Part shown: one piece after another, positions 1-10,300 of the stretch
Layout: every line of letters starts with the position of its first letter
How positions within the stretch are numbered: the stretch's first letter is position 1
Source of the DNA: Chryseobacterium sp. SSA4.19
GTDB lineage: Bacteria; Bacteroidota; Bacteroidia; Flavobacteriales; Weeksellaceae
DNA: 64,000 nucleotides
Assembly: GCF_022601875.1 (NCBI RefSeq)
Contig: NZ_JAKVIP010000009.1
Coordinates: 1 to 64,000, forward strand
Direction of reading: 5' to 3'
The notes under the pieces: generated by a model
Databases searched by the model: none
The model's input: only the letters and a program-made list of their open reading frames with translations
Told to the model about the DNA's origin: nothing
Made by a program: the position numbers and the translations under genes

Positions 1-580
1 AATTTACTGTTTTTCATATCTATCCCAAATTTAAAAACTATATCTTTAAATGTTCCGGTTTTTGGGGAAGATTACACTTAGAGAACTCTAAATAATCATT
101 TTCTTTCAAAACAATATTATGATTTTCAAAGTCGCCATGATACTTTATCAATAAATTTTTAAACTTTGCGTAAGGTAAATCTTCATCTTTTACCACAACA
201 GAAAAATCTAATCCTTCATTTTCTATAATTTGTTCAAAGAAATTGTCATAATTAGTTGTAATAATATGTTGCGGATTTAATTTAAAAATCATTTCATGAA
301 GATTATTATATTTTTCAGTACTGTCTTTATATAGCAGTTCTTTTACAATATCATAATATTCTTTCTCTCCTTTCTCATTGTAGAGTAATTGGGCTATTTT
401 TAGTGCATCATCACCTCTTATTTCCTCATTTAAATTCTTCTTTATTCCTTCAAGCAAACTTCCCCAAAGAGGAAGTCCTGAATCAAGAGATATTCCTGAA
501 CCAGCAAATATTACCAATCTGTCAGTAACTATAGCTTCTTTTAAAATTGATATTTTATTTTTTATTTCACCATTCATCAT
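1..580 (-). pseudogene. SIR2-like domain protein, partial, apparent frameshift
   Basis: The first 180 codons (580 down to 38) read as the N-terminal half of a SIR2-like NAD-binding domain. A Rossmann glycine motif 'IFAGSGISLDSGLPLW' lies at about residues 24-39, 'IITTNYDNFFEQ' at about 106-117, and 'IKYHGDF' near 145. SIR2_2-type proteins are often NADases in anti-phage defence (family knowledge), but no effector partner is visible here. The frame stops at 38-40, immediately after a C4A5 run on the coding strand. A different frame is then open from that run to the window edge, so a single-base shift is possible. The rest of the gene lies outside the window. A complete short protein cannot be excluded, but it would lack the C-terminal half of the domain. 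Confidence 0.6.
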
Positions 581-965
581 TATAAATTATTCATTGTTTC
601 TTCTATTTTTTAAAAGTACTCAAAATCAGTGATTTTTTTATTAAAAAAAATTTCTTAAAAAAATTATTCAAGAGCAAATCCCCTTATAAAAGCCCACATC
701 TTTAGGAAAGGAAAACCTCTCCCCACCATTTATAAGAATATGAAATTTTGCAGGAACAATTAAATTCAAGTTGAAAGCTGAGTTTGTTTGTGCTGTATGA
801 TCTCAATTCTTTTGATATTATTCTAACTCAAAAATTAAAAAAATGAAAAATTATCGATTACAAGAAAAGAGTATCAGAAAAAATGGAATCTTACACATTA
901 GAAATGAACTTTCTTTTTCCTTTTGAAATAATTATTCATTTCAGTCATTGATACAACAGAAAACA

Positions 966-998
966 AATACGGCTCAACATCATAGTTAAGCCGTATTA
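966..998. terminator. Hairpin terminator downstream of the XRE gene
   Basis: AATACGGCT pairs with AGCCGTATT across a short loop (966-974 with 989-997), extended by AAC/GTT inside. On the minus strand it is followed by a T-rich run, so it fits a terminator for the leftward XRE regulator. Confidence 0.6.
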
Positions 999-1031
999 AT
1001 AAAAAAGTAATTATCCCGAATTACTTATATT

Positions 1032-1478
1032 TTATTTAGTAATAAGCTTTTCAAGCCTACTCATCATTTCATCCTTTTCTTTCAGCATCCTTTCATACAA
1101 AGCAATCTTTTCTTCATGAAGTTTGATGATTTCTACCATTGGATTGATGTTGTATGTACCACCGGAATTACCGATAAAAGCCTCATCATGAAATGTGTTC
1201 GAAATAATATTGATAGCCTGCTCTTCATCAAAGTTCTTAAAAGCTTCCACAGGAATTTTCAAAGCCTTAGAAATGGCTTCCAACAGATGATCTTCTACAA
1301 TATCCTTCTGTTCCAACAGAGAAATTTTCTTTTGATTCCAGTCTTCGCCCAGGTCAAAAGCCAAAGCCTCCTGCTTGATGCCCAGCATTTCCCTGAAGCG
1401 TTTCACGTTTCTTCCCTGATGTATTTTCTGTTCCATAGCGGTGCGCAAAATTTTATAAGGCTTAAAAGATAAAGCCAT
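1032..1478 (-). CDS. XRE-family helix-turn-helix regulator
   Basis: A 148-residue protein with an N-terminal XRE-type helix-turn-helix ('NVKRFREMLGIKQEALAFDLG' region, about residues 24-45, recognition helix near 'NQKKISLLEQ'). A C-terminal charged heptad-like helix ('EEKIALYERMLKEKDEMMSRLEKL') probably forms a dimerising coiled coil. This is the usual layout of single-domain Bacteroidota XRE regulators. The start at residue 15 (ATG near 1436, 'MEQKIHQGRNVKRF') is also plausible and may be the true one, since the first 14 residues look like read-through. Target genes are unknown. It is divergent from the gene at 1621 and could regulate it. Confidence 0.8.
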   Translation of the reverse strand: MALSFKPYKILRTAMEQKIHQGRNVKRFREMLGIKQEALAFDLGEDWNQKKISLLEQKDIVEDHLLEAISKALKIPVEAFKNFDEEQAINIISNTFHDEAFIGNSGGTYNINPMVEIIKLHEEKIALYERMLKEKDEMMSRLEKLITK

Positions 1479-1620
1479 TTTGTTAATTCGTCTGAATGAA
1501 GGGTAAAGTTAAAAAATTATCCTGTAAATATCCCTTCACCAAGATATTTTATTCCCTGAAAGTATAGCGTATTCAGGCATAAGACCGGAATTTAGTCCTT
1601 ATATTTTAAATCCTATCCTT

Positions 1621-2175
1621 ATGAAAAAGATAAAAATACTGATGGAAACCGGTTTCTGGGCGACCTATGAAATAGAAGACCCTTTTGAACTGATCCGTGT
1701 TTTCTTTACCTACTGTACGGTAGAAGGCTATAAAAACACACTCAATGAGATGATGCTGTATGTCTACAAAGCTGAGGTCTGTAAAAAAGACCGTCCGGGA
1801 GAGGTTTTTGATTTCCATACTGCTGTCAGGTCATTTATAAGAGCCGGTTATCTGCTGACCTTCAAGGCAAAAAAATGGAGAGTAAAGAAAGCTCCCGAAG
1901 AATGGCAGGTCATGAGCCAGGCTTCCCTGACGAAAGAAGAATATGAAAATCCGTTTCTGGTATTTGCAAAAGCATTTGAATGCAAAACGCCGGAAGCGTA
2001 TGATTTTTTCCTGAATGAGATTGTTCATGTATCACTTTCTCCTTATAGGGAAGAATTTAATTATGACCTGTTCACTCCATACATTTACTTAGTCAAAATG
2101 CTGGATGCTGCGCAGGTGATGAGTGAAAGAGGGGTAAAAAAGATCAGGAAAAAAGTACCGCGTAACTCCGGATAA
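1621..2175 (+). CDS. Hypothetical protein (184 aa)
   Basis: I do not recognise this family. The product is basic, soluble-looking and free of signal peptide or membrane segments. It is rich in aromatic residues ('FWATYEIEDPFELIRVFFTYC') and ends in a Lys/Arg tail. It lies divergently from the XRE regulator with about 140 bp between them, so regulation by that protein is possible. Codon use resembles the neighbouring chromosome and the ORF is long and clean, so it is probably real. Confidence 0.6.
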   Translation: MKKIKILMETGFWATYEIEDPFELIRVFFTYCTVEGYKNTLNEMMLYVYKAEVCKKDRPGEVFDFHTAVRSFIRAGYLLTFKAKKWRVKKAPEEWQVMSQASLTKEEYENPFLVFAKAFECKTPEAYDFFLNEIVHVSLSPYREEFNYDLFTPYIYLVKMLDAAQVMSERGVKKIRKKVPRNSG

Positions 2176-2306
2176 TATATTCCTTTCCGGGATAGAATAT
2201 CCATTACTCCTTTGTCAGATATAACACGTCGAGTTCTGGCGTGAGCGGGGATTAGCTTTGCTCTTAGAAATATTAAACAAAATACTAAATTCTAAAAACA
2301 AAGCTT

Positions 2307-4499
2307 ATGGAAGAATTTGATGACGAATTTGATGATTTATCACAATTTAAAACACTCACTTTTGAAGAGGTAAACCAGGGAGTTCAACGGAACAATGCTT
2401 TTGCCGACACCATGATCAGCAAAGATGACTCTCCTGATTACAGAAGCCCGTTTCATGATTACACAAACACACCTTTGGGATATTCTTATCTGACTGACCA
2501 TCCTGTATCTTCAGTTTTTCCTTCTACAGGATTGGATGAAAAAGGGGAAAAAGGATATGAATATTATGCAGAAGTGCTGCCTTGTGAAACAGGCTCACAG
2601 GTATATGGAAGTTATCAGGCTAATGCAAGGAAGAAACAGGCTTTATTCCTGTTTTATGAGAAGCCTGATCCTAACAAATCAAATTTTTCCGGTGACTTCT
2701 ATATTGCCAAGATGGGAGATTATTTTGTACAGCTCTTCAAGAGGTTTCCTGAACCACTACCCTCATCTGTTGGTGGTAAGTTCTTCAGGAATATTACCTC
2801 AATGGAAGATGAAGCGGCTTATCTCGCACAGTTGGCTTATACTTTTGAGAAGGATAACATAGATGCTGCTCTTGTTCATCAGGCTTTAATGAGAGAGTAT
2901 CAGTTTTATACAGGAGACAGGAAATTTGAAGAGATGATAGGAAATATGTACTCTGTTCCGGCTGATGCCATTGGCTGGTGTGCTGAAAAGTTAGAAGCCT
3001 TTAAGCCCACAGAGAAAAATTACAATCCTAAAGCTAAAGATTACTCTCCATTAGTCCCTATTATAGGAGCTGTTAACTTAAACAAGGCTGCACAATTCTT
3101 TGAAGACCTGGGAGACAACCCTTTTGTTCAGGGAGCAGAGGCTGCCTTTTCTAAAGTATGGACATTGGTAAAACAGACTGCACGCAAAGTTAAAAATGCT
3201 TCTATAGACCATCTGCCTGATGCTTTTAAGAAGCTGATTCATAAAATTACAGGTGTTATCAATGATATTAAATCCTTTCTTACCAATGTAACAGATGATC
3301 TTAGTGAAATGGCTAAACAGGGCATAGAAATCCTTAAGCTGGCCAATGCCTTTTATTGCGGCATTAACAGCGGATTGATCAGCCTTATACAGTGTTTACT
3401 TTATATTTTAGAATTTCTCTTGCAGCCTATCACTACGTTCTCCTATCAGCAGTATCTTGAAAGAAGAGATTTGATGGAAAAGGCAGAAGATGTGCTGGAT
3501 TGGGTATCTGAGAATGTCCCAAAATTCTTACAGGGAGTCAAAGACCTTTTTAAAGCCGGCGGAAGTATCTCTCAGTCTGATATGGAAGGGATATTTGATA
3601 AGATGAAGGAATATTTTGGTGATATTTCAAGATATACAGTAGCTTTCTATGTGGGTATTGTTGCTTTTGAACTATTGATTAATATTCTGCTTTTAATCTT
3701 TACAGAGGGTGCAGGGAATATTGTAAAGGGAGCTACTTATGTACAGAAGGCAGCAAGTTTACTAAAGGTTCTGGCAAGGGAAACAGTTTCTGTAGCAACA
3801 CTGGGAATTACAGATTTACTGGCTTTTCTTTCAAGATTTATTATTAGATTTGGGAAGGCTTGTGCTAAAGGTTTTGCTGGCTTTGCCAGATTCATTGAAG
3901 AATTATTGCAGGGTGCTAAGAATGGAGCTAAAGCAGAAGAATTTGCTGATGAAATTCATGATTTGGAGGAAGTAATAATAAGAGGCAGAAAACTTCAGAA
4001 AGGTGGCGGTGATGCAACCAAATCCTTTGCTGAGAATGCAGGAATTAAAATAGAAAAATGGATAAATGAAGCTAAAATCTTTGGACAATCTACAGATTAC
4101 ACCTGTGCTTCAACCTCTTTAAGAATGGTATTGGATGATAAAGGAATTGTTAAAAGCGAAGAATATCTTGCAAAAGCTCTTAATACAGATAAGAATGGTG
4201 CTTCTATTTTAGATATTCCAGATGCATTATATAACAGCTACTTAGATGAAGTAGTTTCTATTGCTGAAGGGGACATTAAATTCACTAAGCTATTAGAAAA
4301 ATTAGAAGACGGAGATAAAGCAATTGTAAGTTTAAGAACAGATGAGTTTAAAGGTCATGCTGTAGTATTGGAAAAAGTGGAAGGTGGAAAGGTATTTTTA
4401 CGAGACCCTTTGCCTATGAATCAAGGAGCTTCTTATTCTATGAAGATAGAAGACTTTGAGAAGATATTTAATGACAAAGCAGTAATTATAAAAAAATAA
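2307..4499 (+). CDS. Polymorphic-toxin-like protein with C-terminal papain/C39-like cysteine peptidase domain
   Basis: A 730-residue protein. Residues about 1-270 form an acidic, soluble N-terminal region with no signal peptide. The middle (about 330-545) contains several hydrophobic helices, for example 'FYVGIVAFELLINILLLIF', suggesting membrane insertion or a pore/translocation region. The last ~135 residues resemble a papain/C39-fold peptidase: Cys600 in 'TDYTCASTSLRMVL', His684 in 'GHAVVL' and Asp700 in 'LRDP' form the expected Cys-His-Asp order. C-terminal peptidase domains of this kind are common effector tips in polymorphic toxins (family knowledge). The next gene starts within 5 bp and is the natural immunity candidate. 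Broken toxin and partner remnants follow. A housekeeping peptidase is less likely given this context. Confidence 0.65.
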   Translation: MEEFDDEFDDLSQFKTLTFEEVNQGVQRNNAFADTMISKDDSPDYRSPFHDYTNTPLGYSYLTDHPVSSVFPSTGLDEKGEKGYEYYAEVLPCETGSQVYGSYQANARKKQALFLFYEKPDPNKSNFSGDFYIAKMGDYFVQLFKRFPEPLPSSVGGKFFRNITSMEDEAAYLAQLAYTFEKDNIDAALVHQALMREYQFYTGDRKFEEMIGNMYSVPADAIGWCAEKLEAFKPTEKNYNPKAKDYSPLVPIIGAVNLNKAAQFFEDLGDNPFVQGAEAAFSKVWTLVKQTARKVKNASIDHLPDAFKKLIHKITGVINDIKSFLTNVTDDLSEMAKQGIEILKLANAFYCGINSGLISLIQCLLYILEFLLQPITTFSYQQYLERRDLMEKAEDVLDWVSENVPKFLQGVKDLFKAGGSISQSDMEGIFDKMKEYFGDISRYTVAFYVGIVAFELLINILLLIFTEGAGNIVKGATYVQKAASLLKVLARETVSVATLGITDLLAFLSRFIIRFGKACAKGFAGFARFIEELLQGAKNGAKAEEFADEIHDLEEVIIRGRKLQKGGGDATKSFAENAGIKIEKWINEAKIFGQSTDYTCASTSLRMVLDDKGIVKSEEYLAKALNTDKNGASILDIPDALYNSYLDEVVSIAEGDIKFTKLLEKLEDGDKAIVSLRTDEFKGHAVVLEKVEGGKVFLRDPLPMNQGASYSMKIEDFEKIFNDKAVIIKK

Positions 4500-4503
4500 A
4501 GTG

Positions 4504-5001
4504 ATGACAGAACAAGGAAATATACAATACAATACAAAAGGAGAGAAACCTTTAGAAGGGTATCAGATTGTTAGGGTAAGAAATGTCGCCCACTCAAAAG
4601 AAGTACTAAACAATTTTAAGAATGCAGTTTTAACAATCTTAAAAAACAAGAACTTAAGTGATGAAGACCCTAAATGGGAGCAGCTATTACCACAAGGTAT
4701 AGTAAACAAGATAAGGCAATTGGATGATAATGATAAGAAATATGATGAATTATTAAAAAGCGTAAATATGTCTGTTTATAAATTCCAAAAAATAAGAGAG
4801 TGGGAATGGTACAGCTCCCTAGAAACAGAAAAAGGTTTTGATATTATTGTTAAAGGTAAGTTTAATGCTGGGCAATTCATCAACTTTATTCATTGTCAAA
4901 ATGTTCCTTTAGATGATATCAGGATTATAGATGCGGATAAGCAAGAGTTTTATGAACTGAAAACGATCAGGGATTATACTTCCTATAAGATATTAAAATA
5001 G
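4504..5001 (+). CDS. Probable immunity protein for the upstream peptidase toxin
   Basis: About 165 residues, soluble and Lys/Asp-rich, with no signal peptide. I recognise no domain. It starts 4 bp after the toxin stop (GTG at 4501 is an alternative start, one codon upstream of the ATG) and ends before a strong terminator, so toxin and partner form a two-gene unit. The role as immunity protein is inferred from position, size and lack of export signal. A second, broken partner-like ORF follows the broken toxin tail about 470 bp downstream. Confidence 0.55.
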   Translation: MTEQGNIQYNTKGEKPLEGYQIVRVRNVAHSKEVLNNFKNAVLTILKNKNLSDEDPKWEQLLPQGIVNKIRQLDDNDKKYDELLKSVNMSVYKFQKIREWEWYSSLETEKGFDIIVKGKFNAGQFINFIHCQNVPLDDIRIIDADKQEFYELKTIRDYTSYKILK

Positions 5002-5027
5002 GCTTAAAATAAAAACTTTCTTACGAG

Positions 5028-5064
5028 AAATAACCATTTCTTTTCTCGGAATGGTTATTTTTTA
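5028..5064 (+). terminator. Rho-independent terminator of the toxin/partner unit
   Basis: AAATAACCATT (5028-5038) pairs perfectly with AATGGTTATTT (5050-5060), followed by a T-run. It closes the toxin-immunity transcript and separates it from the remnant cassette. Confidence 0.75.
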
Positions 5065-5428
5065 GCTTACGGCATTTACAATATTCTTATAAGTGCCAGA
5101 ATTGGATTCAAGAAACTAGGTGTTGAAATTTTAGCCAAAGCAGATGGCTATCTTCTAAAATGGAAAGGAAAACTTATTTTCAAAGGAGATTTTAAAGAAG
5201 TAAATGCTTTCTGGAATAAAATTCTGAAACCTAAAATAGGAACTGGAAACTGGAGGGATTTTAAAGTATCTTAAAGTCCTTTCCAGAAATATGGTTGCCC
5301 AAGAGCATAGTATGTCTTGTGCAGCAGCATGTATAAGACAGTTGGCTAAAGATAATGGTATTGAATGGACTGAAAAGGCTATTCGAGAGTTTAACAATCA
5401 AAACAAAATTTATCAAAATGTAGCTTAA
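5062..5428 (+). pseudogene. Remnant of a second papain/C39-like toxin tail
   Basis: Two overlapping frames give pieces of one toxin C-terminus. 5062-5274 reads 'LAYGIYNILISARIGFKKLG' and onward to a stop. From about 5260 the +1 frame reads 'VAQEHSMSCAAACIRQLAKD', containing a cysteine-nucleophile motif of the C39/papain type (compare 'TDYTCASTSLRMVL' in the intact toxin). It stops at about 5428, soon after the cysteine helix, without the His/Asp part. There is no start codon or ribosome site, so it looks like a displaced alternative toxin tip left by recombination, as known for polymorphic toxin loci. Confidence 0.5.
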
Positions 5429-5466
5429 CTTATACTGGAATTTTTGTTTGCATATCCACAGAGGAT

Positions 5467-5640
5467 ATGGTGGGGATTGTTCGTTTAACGTTTAAAGATA
5501 AAGCTCCTGAAATAACCGGGTTTATGGTTCAGAATGATAGAGAAAAATATGATGATTCAAAAAACGACATTATATATTTTACAACCCAAGAAATAATGGA
5601 TAAAATATTAGAAGAATTGGAGAAAGCAGAAAATTTTTAA
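5467..5640 (+). pseudogene. Fragment of an immunity-like gene
   Basis: An open frame of 57 codons starts with 'MVGIVRLTFKD' and ends 'EIMDKILEELEKAENF'. It continues upstream without a start ('YTGIFVCISTED'), so it looks like the 3' part of a longer gene. Its place directly after a broken toxin tail suggests a former immunity gene. A weak hairpin with a T-run (about 5648-5672) follows. Confidence 0.35.
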
Positions 5641-5847
5641 AATTAGAAACCTTTCAGAAATGAGCGGTTTTTATGAAAAAAAATATTTTTCCTCTAATTT
5701 TGTGTAATTTCTTATAAGGTTATTCCTAATGAATAAGGAATATAGCCATATTCACAAAATAGGTTATAATTTTCTAATAAAACCATTTTTTAAGTAAGAG
5801 TAAAAAGGTGGTTTTTATATAATCATAATTTATAATAACAGCTAATA

Positions 5848-6816
5848 ATGAAATATTTTATTTGTTTAATTCTAATCTTTGCAGTACATACTATCTCTTT
5901 TTCACAACATAAACAAACTGTAGAAAAAGACATAAAAGAAATCACTAATTTTTTAAAGAACGATAATTTAATTTCATTTTTTAAAAAACATCAAAGTTAC
6001 AGGCAATTACTGGAGGACTATATGAAAAACGGTGATACATTGCGATATAAGAGAATGTCTGATAGCTCTGATTATAAGTATAATAATGCAATGTATGGCG
6101 ATAATATTGTAAGAAATTTTCTCAATTGCAAAAAAATATTTACGGTTGATAACAAAAAAATTAAGATTGATTGGAAACATTCTTTTATTAAAGAAATTCT
6201 AATAGAAGAAAACAGAATCTCACAAAATGATCTTAATCAAGAAGTTTTTATTCCCGTAAAAGTTTTGGTTTCCAATACTCAAAACAATGACTTATTGATC
6301 ATTAGTATTAGCTTAATGTATGCTAAATCTGGGCCTCTAATGTCATTTAGAATTCTGGAAGATATACATATTGGGTTTTCTTCCATAAAAGAGTATGTGA
6401 AATTTGAAAATGAAAAAATGACAAAACTGTTAACAGATGGAGTGCAGAACGCACATAGAAACGAACTGAAAAGAATAGACAATTCTGAATCCTTTCCGGA
6501 TAAACAATACCAAAAAACGTATGTCTCGGAAAACAATAATGCCCATAAACTAATCCTGACTTTTGAGACAAAGGAAGATACTACATTTCTACGACTAGTA
6601 AATAGGATTATAAATGGTAATCTAAAACATCATAAATCATTTGGACAATGGGGAAACTGGGAAGGAATTATCATCTTTAATCCATATGGCAGTGAAACCA
6701 CTTGGTATATGTATGAAGAGGAGGAAAAAATAAAATGCTTTTCTATTGATTCCTATATAACAGATATAGACAAACTGGAAATGATTACTTTTAATCAGTC
6801 TAATAACCATGAATGA
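5848..6816 (+). CDS. Secreted/periplasmic hypothetical protein (322 aa)
   Basis: An N-terminal signal peptide is clear ('MKYFICLILIFAVHTISFSQ', cleavage near residue 20). The mature part is charged and AT-rich in codon use, with no family I recognise. The spread of Lys/Asn and the low GC match the preceding toxin locus more than the downstream VIT gene, so it may belong to the accessory region. It could be an exported partner or immunity-type protein, but nothing in the sequence proves that. Confidence 0.6.
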   Translation: MKYFICLILIFAVHTISFSQHKQTVEKDIKEITNFLKNDNLISFFKKHQSYRQLLEDYMKNGDTLRYKRMSDSSDYKYNNAMYGDNIVRNFLNCKKIFTVDNKKIKIDWKHSFIKEILIEENRISQNDLNQEVFIPVKVLVSNTQNNDLLIISISLMYAKSGPLMSFRILEDIHIGFSSIKEYVKFENEKMTKLLTDGVQNAHRNELKRIDNSESFPDKQYQKTYVSENNNAHKLILTFETKEDTTFLRLVNRIINGNLKHHKSFGQWGNWEGIIIFNPYGSETTWYMYEEEEKIKCFSIDSYITDIDKLEMITFNQSNNHE

Positions 6817-6911
6817 TAGAAGTATTGTTTATTAAAAGTGTTTATCACCAATTCAAATTTTATAATCTCCCGGCCCATTATTGCCATTTCCAACCATTTT
6901 AGCATCCGTTT

Positions 6912-7004
6912 CTTCGGGTCTCGTTCGATACTTGTTCGGTAGTTGTTCGGAAAAAACATCTTTTTTCCGAACAACTACCGAAGAGTTCCCGAAGGACTAC
7001 CGAA
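6912..7004. repeat. Palindromic GTTCGG-rich intergenic repeat
   Basis: A perfect 22-bp inverted repeat (6935-6956 and 6961-6982) with a 4-base loop (catc) sits inside a larger imperfect palindrome built from copies of TTCGGTAGTTGTTCGG and its complement CCGAACAACTACCGAA. Short copies such as 'gttcgatacttgttcgg' and 'cccgaaggactaccgaag' extend it outward on both sides. A run of 'gtcaaaacc'-like direct repeats follows at 7024-7055. It resembles dispersed extragenic repeats of Bacteroidota. The rest of 6817-7300 shows nothing convincing. Confidence 0.7.
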
Positions 7005-7324
7005 GAAAGGTGCAACATGCCCTGTCAAAACCCGTCAAAACCTGCCAAAACCGGTCATAGTTGGCAAGGGTGTTTTAAAGTGAGGAATTCTGCGGTATAT
7101 TTATCCTGTATTCTTCAAGGTGGTAGAAAATTCCTCTGTAAAAAAGGTTCTTAAGCGGATCTTAAAATGAACAAATAATGAATGTAAATATATCCTTCGT
7201 CCTGCATCTTTTATAAGGTACTTCTGATCCAGGCCTAATAGCTATTTATCGGTGCGTTCCAACCCGTTCTCGTATTTCTGCATCTCTATCTATAGAAGGT
7301 ATGGTCAAACAAAAAAATTACCCT

Positions 7325-10300
7325 ATGAAAACATTATATATACAATTTTTGCTTTTTGTTTCTTCAATATGCATAGCGCAGGTTCCTGTTATAGAAACGG
7401 CAGACGGAAAAGGGGGATACGAAAAAAATAATCAGGTGGTTCTTCAGAAACTGAGCATCGAGACAAAGATTATAGGAAATCTTTCCACCCATGTTGTAAC
7501 GATGGTCTTTAAAAACAATTCAAACCGGCTCAGGGAAGGGCGGATGACCTTTCCGCTTCCTGAAGGGGTGAATGCAAGCGGGTATGCACTGGATATTAAC
7601 GGGAAACTGCGACAGGCGGTTCCTGTGGAAAAAGAAAAAGCAAAAGAAGTGTATGAGACGATTAAAAAGAGAAATATTGATCCGGGTATTCTGGAAAAGG
7701 TTGAAGGAAATAATTTCCGGACCACTATTTACCCGATCGGCGCCAACGGAGGCGAAAGAACCGTTCAGATTACCTATAACAGCGAACTGAAAAAATCAGG
7801 GAATGGCTACCTGTATTTTATGCCGTTACATTATCCATCGGAGATTCCTGAATTCACCATCAAAACCACTGTTTTTCAGAATGCTTCGGTACCTCAGCTG
7901 GAAGAGAGGCCGAACGGCAGTTTTAATTTTGTACAAAACGGAAAGATCTGGGTAGCGGAAACCCGTAAAGTCAATTATAAGCCCGGAAGTAATTTGAAAA
8001 TACATTTTCCTCAAAATAATGCCGGACACAGCCTGTTGATACAGAAAGCTTCCGGCGACTCATCTTATTTCCTGGCCAGTCTGGACATCAGTCCATCGGA
8101 ACGTCCGAAAAAGCTTCCCGGTGAACTGGCCATCGTGTGGGATTGTTCCTTAAGCGGAATAAAACGTGACCATGCCAGAGAATGGGCCTTGCTGGAAGCC
8201 TATTTTAAAACCCATAAAAAACTTACGGTAAACACGTATTTCCTCAACAATACGTTTGAAGGCGGAAAAAGTTTTGCTATAAATCATGGAGACTGGAGCG
8301 GTTTAAAATCGTATTTAGCACAGGTGACCTATGACGGCGGAACGGACTTCGGATCATTGCAACCCGTAAAAGGAGATGAAATCCTGTTTTTTACTGACGG
8401 GCTGGCTTCTTTCGGAGATCTCAGGCTGAACTGGAAACAGCGTGTTTACACCGTGGCCTCTTCGGATCATGTGAATTTTAACCAGTTGAAATTCATAAGC
8501 AATAAAACAGGTGGTGAATTTTTGAACCTCATTGAAAATGATCCTAACCAGGAAGTCAGGAAATTGCTGTTCCAGCCACTGAAATTTTTAGGCATTGAAA
8601 ATAATACTTCCGTTGATGAGGTATATCCTTCACTGAAGCAGACTGTTTCAAACGATTTTGTCCTGACGGGAATTTTAAAAGGAAACAAAACAACGGTTAA
8701 GCTGGAATTCGGCTATGGCAATGAAGTCACAGAAACCCGGACGATTAATCCGGATGTAAACGAACAATCTGTGCACGACTGGGAAATCTCTAAATTCTGG
8801 GCGCAGAAAAAACTGAACGAGCTGGAAATCTTTGAGCAGCAGAATAAGGATGAAATCAAAAGTTTAAGCCGGCAGTTTGGTTTGGTGAGCAACAGCATGA
8901 GCCTGATGGTGCTGGAAAACGTAGAAGATTATGTACGGTATGATATTGCCCCGCCCGCAGACTTAAAGCCACAGTTCGATGCCATGGTGAAGAATAACCG
9001 TGCGGCCAAAGATGAAAGAGTAAAAGATCTCCTTGAGGATGCTGAAGACATGACTGAAAAGTTAAAGGCATGGTGGGCAAAAGAGTATCAGCAAAAGCCG
9101 AAACGGTATCCTGAACCCAAATCCTATTCTTCAGAAAATGATACGGTAAGGACACTTGATGTCCGGGAAATCGTGGTTACGGGAGTTTCAGGAGTTCAAA
9201 GAAGAGATGGAAGTTCGGAAGCCCATGTGGAACGGCAGAATGAGATAGAAGAAGTCGTAATGAATGAGAGGGCTGCAAAAATGGTAAGAATAGAGGCGGT
9301 GACTTCTGGTTACGTGGCTGCTACTTCGGAATCCGCAAGGCAAAACCCGCAGATCAGTGTGCGTGGGATGGCTTCCATTGCTTCCTCGAATACAGTTCAG
9401 TCATTGCAGGGAAGAGCTGCCGGACTGAAAATCAGCAGCCGTAATACAGCCGAAATGCCTTCTGAAGTTATGAATTCCGGCAGGAGCATGGTGGTGGATG
9501 TGGTTTCTCATGAAGAATATATGAAATTCTTTAACGGGATCAGCAATCCGCAAATTCTGTATCAGGCCTATCTCAAAAACAGGAAAGCCTACGAAAATCT
9601 TCCGCAGTATTATTTCGATGTTGCCCGGCTGCTGTTTAAAAACAAGGATAAGCAGGCAGGGATGAAGGTACTCAGTTCCATTGCCGATCTTGACCTCGAA
9701 AATGAAGAATTGTATAAGTTGTTAGCTTATAATTTGAAGCAGGCCGGAGCTTATGATAAAGAATTGCTGGTTACCGGGAAAGTTCTTGAATGGAGGCCTT
9801 TCGATGCTCAGAGCTACCGGGATTATGCCCTGGCTCTGGAAGATAACGGAAAGTATCAGGAAGCTTTGGATCATCTGTATAAGGTATTGACCCAGTCTTA
9901 TACCAGGGAGCTGGCAGACCGTGATCAGGGGATTGAAGAAATTATTATTATGGAAATCAACCAGCTGATCAGCAGGTACGGAAATCAGCTGGACCTGAAA
10001 AAGATCAGTCCGAAAATCATTGCCGATCTTCCGGTTAATATCAGGGTGGTGATCAACTGGAATAAGGATGATACGGATATTGATCTCTGGGTAACGGATC
10101 CCAACCATGAACGCTGCTATTATTCTCACAAAGAAACAGAAATCGGAGGAAGGCTGAGTGATGATTTTACCAGAGGCTTCGGGCCGGAGCAGTTCCTGCT
10201 GAAAAAAGCCGTCAAAGGAAAATATAAAATCCAGACGAATTTCTTTGGGGAAAGGCAGGCCGGTATTGCAGGGCCGACCGCCATTATGGCCGAGGTGTAT

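Noticed and set aside
5155..5397. 80-codon minus-strand ORF in the toxin remnant region
   Set aside because: The plus strand carries toxin-tail homology across the same bases; the minus frame is its shadow.
6935..6982. Palindrome as a rho-independent terminator of the 322-aa gene
   Set aside because: The A6/T6 runs are on the loop side of the stem and no T-run follows the right arm; it fits an extragenic repeat better.
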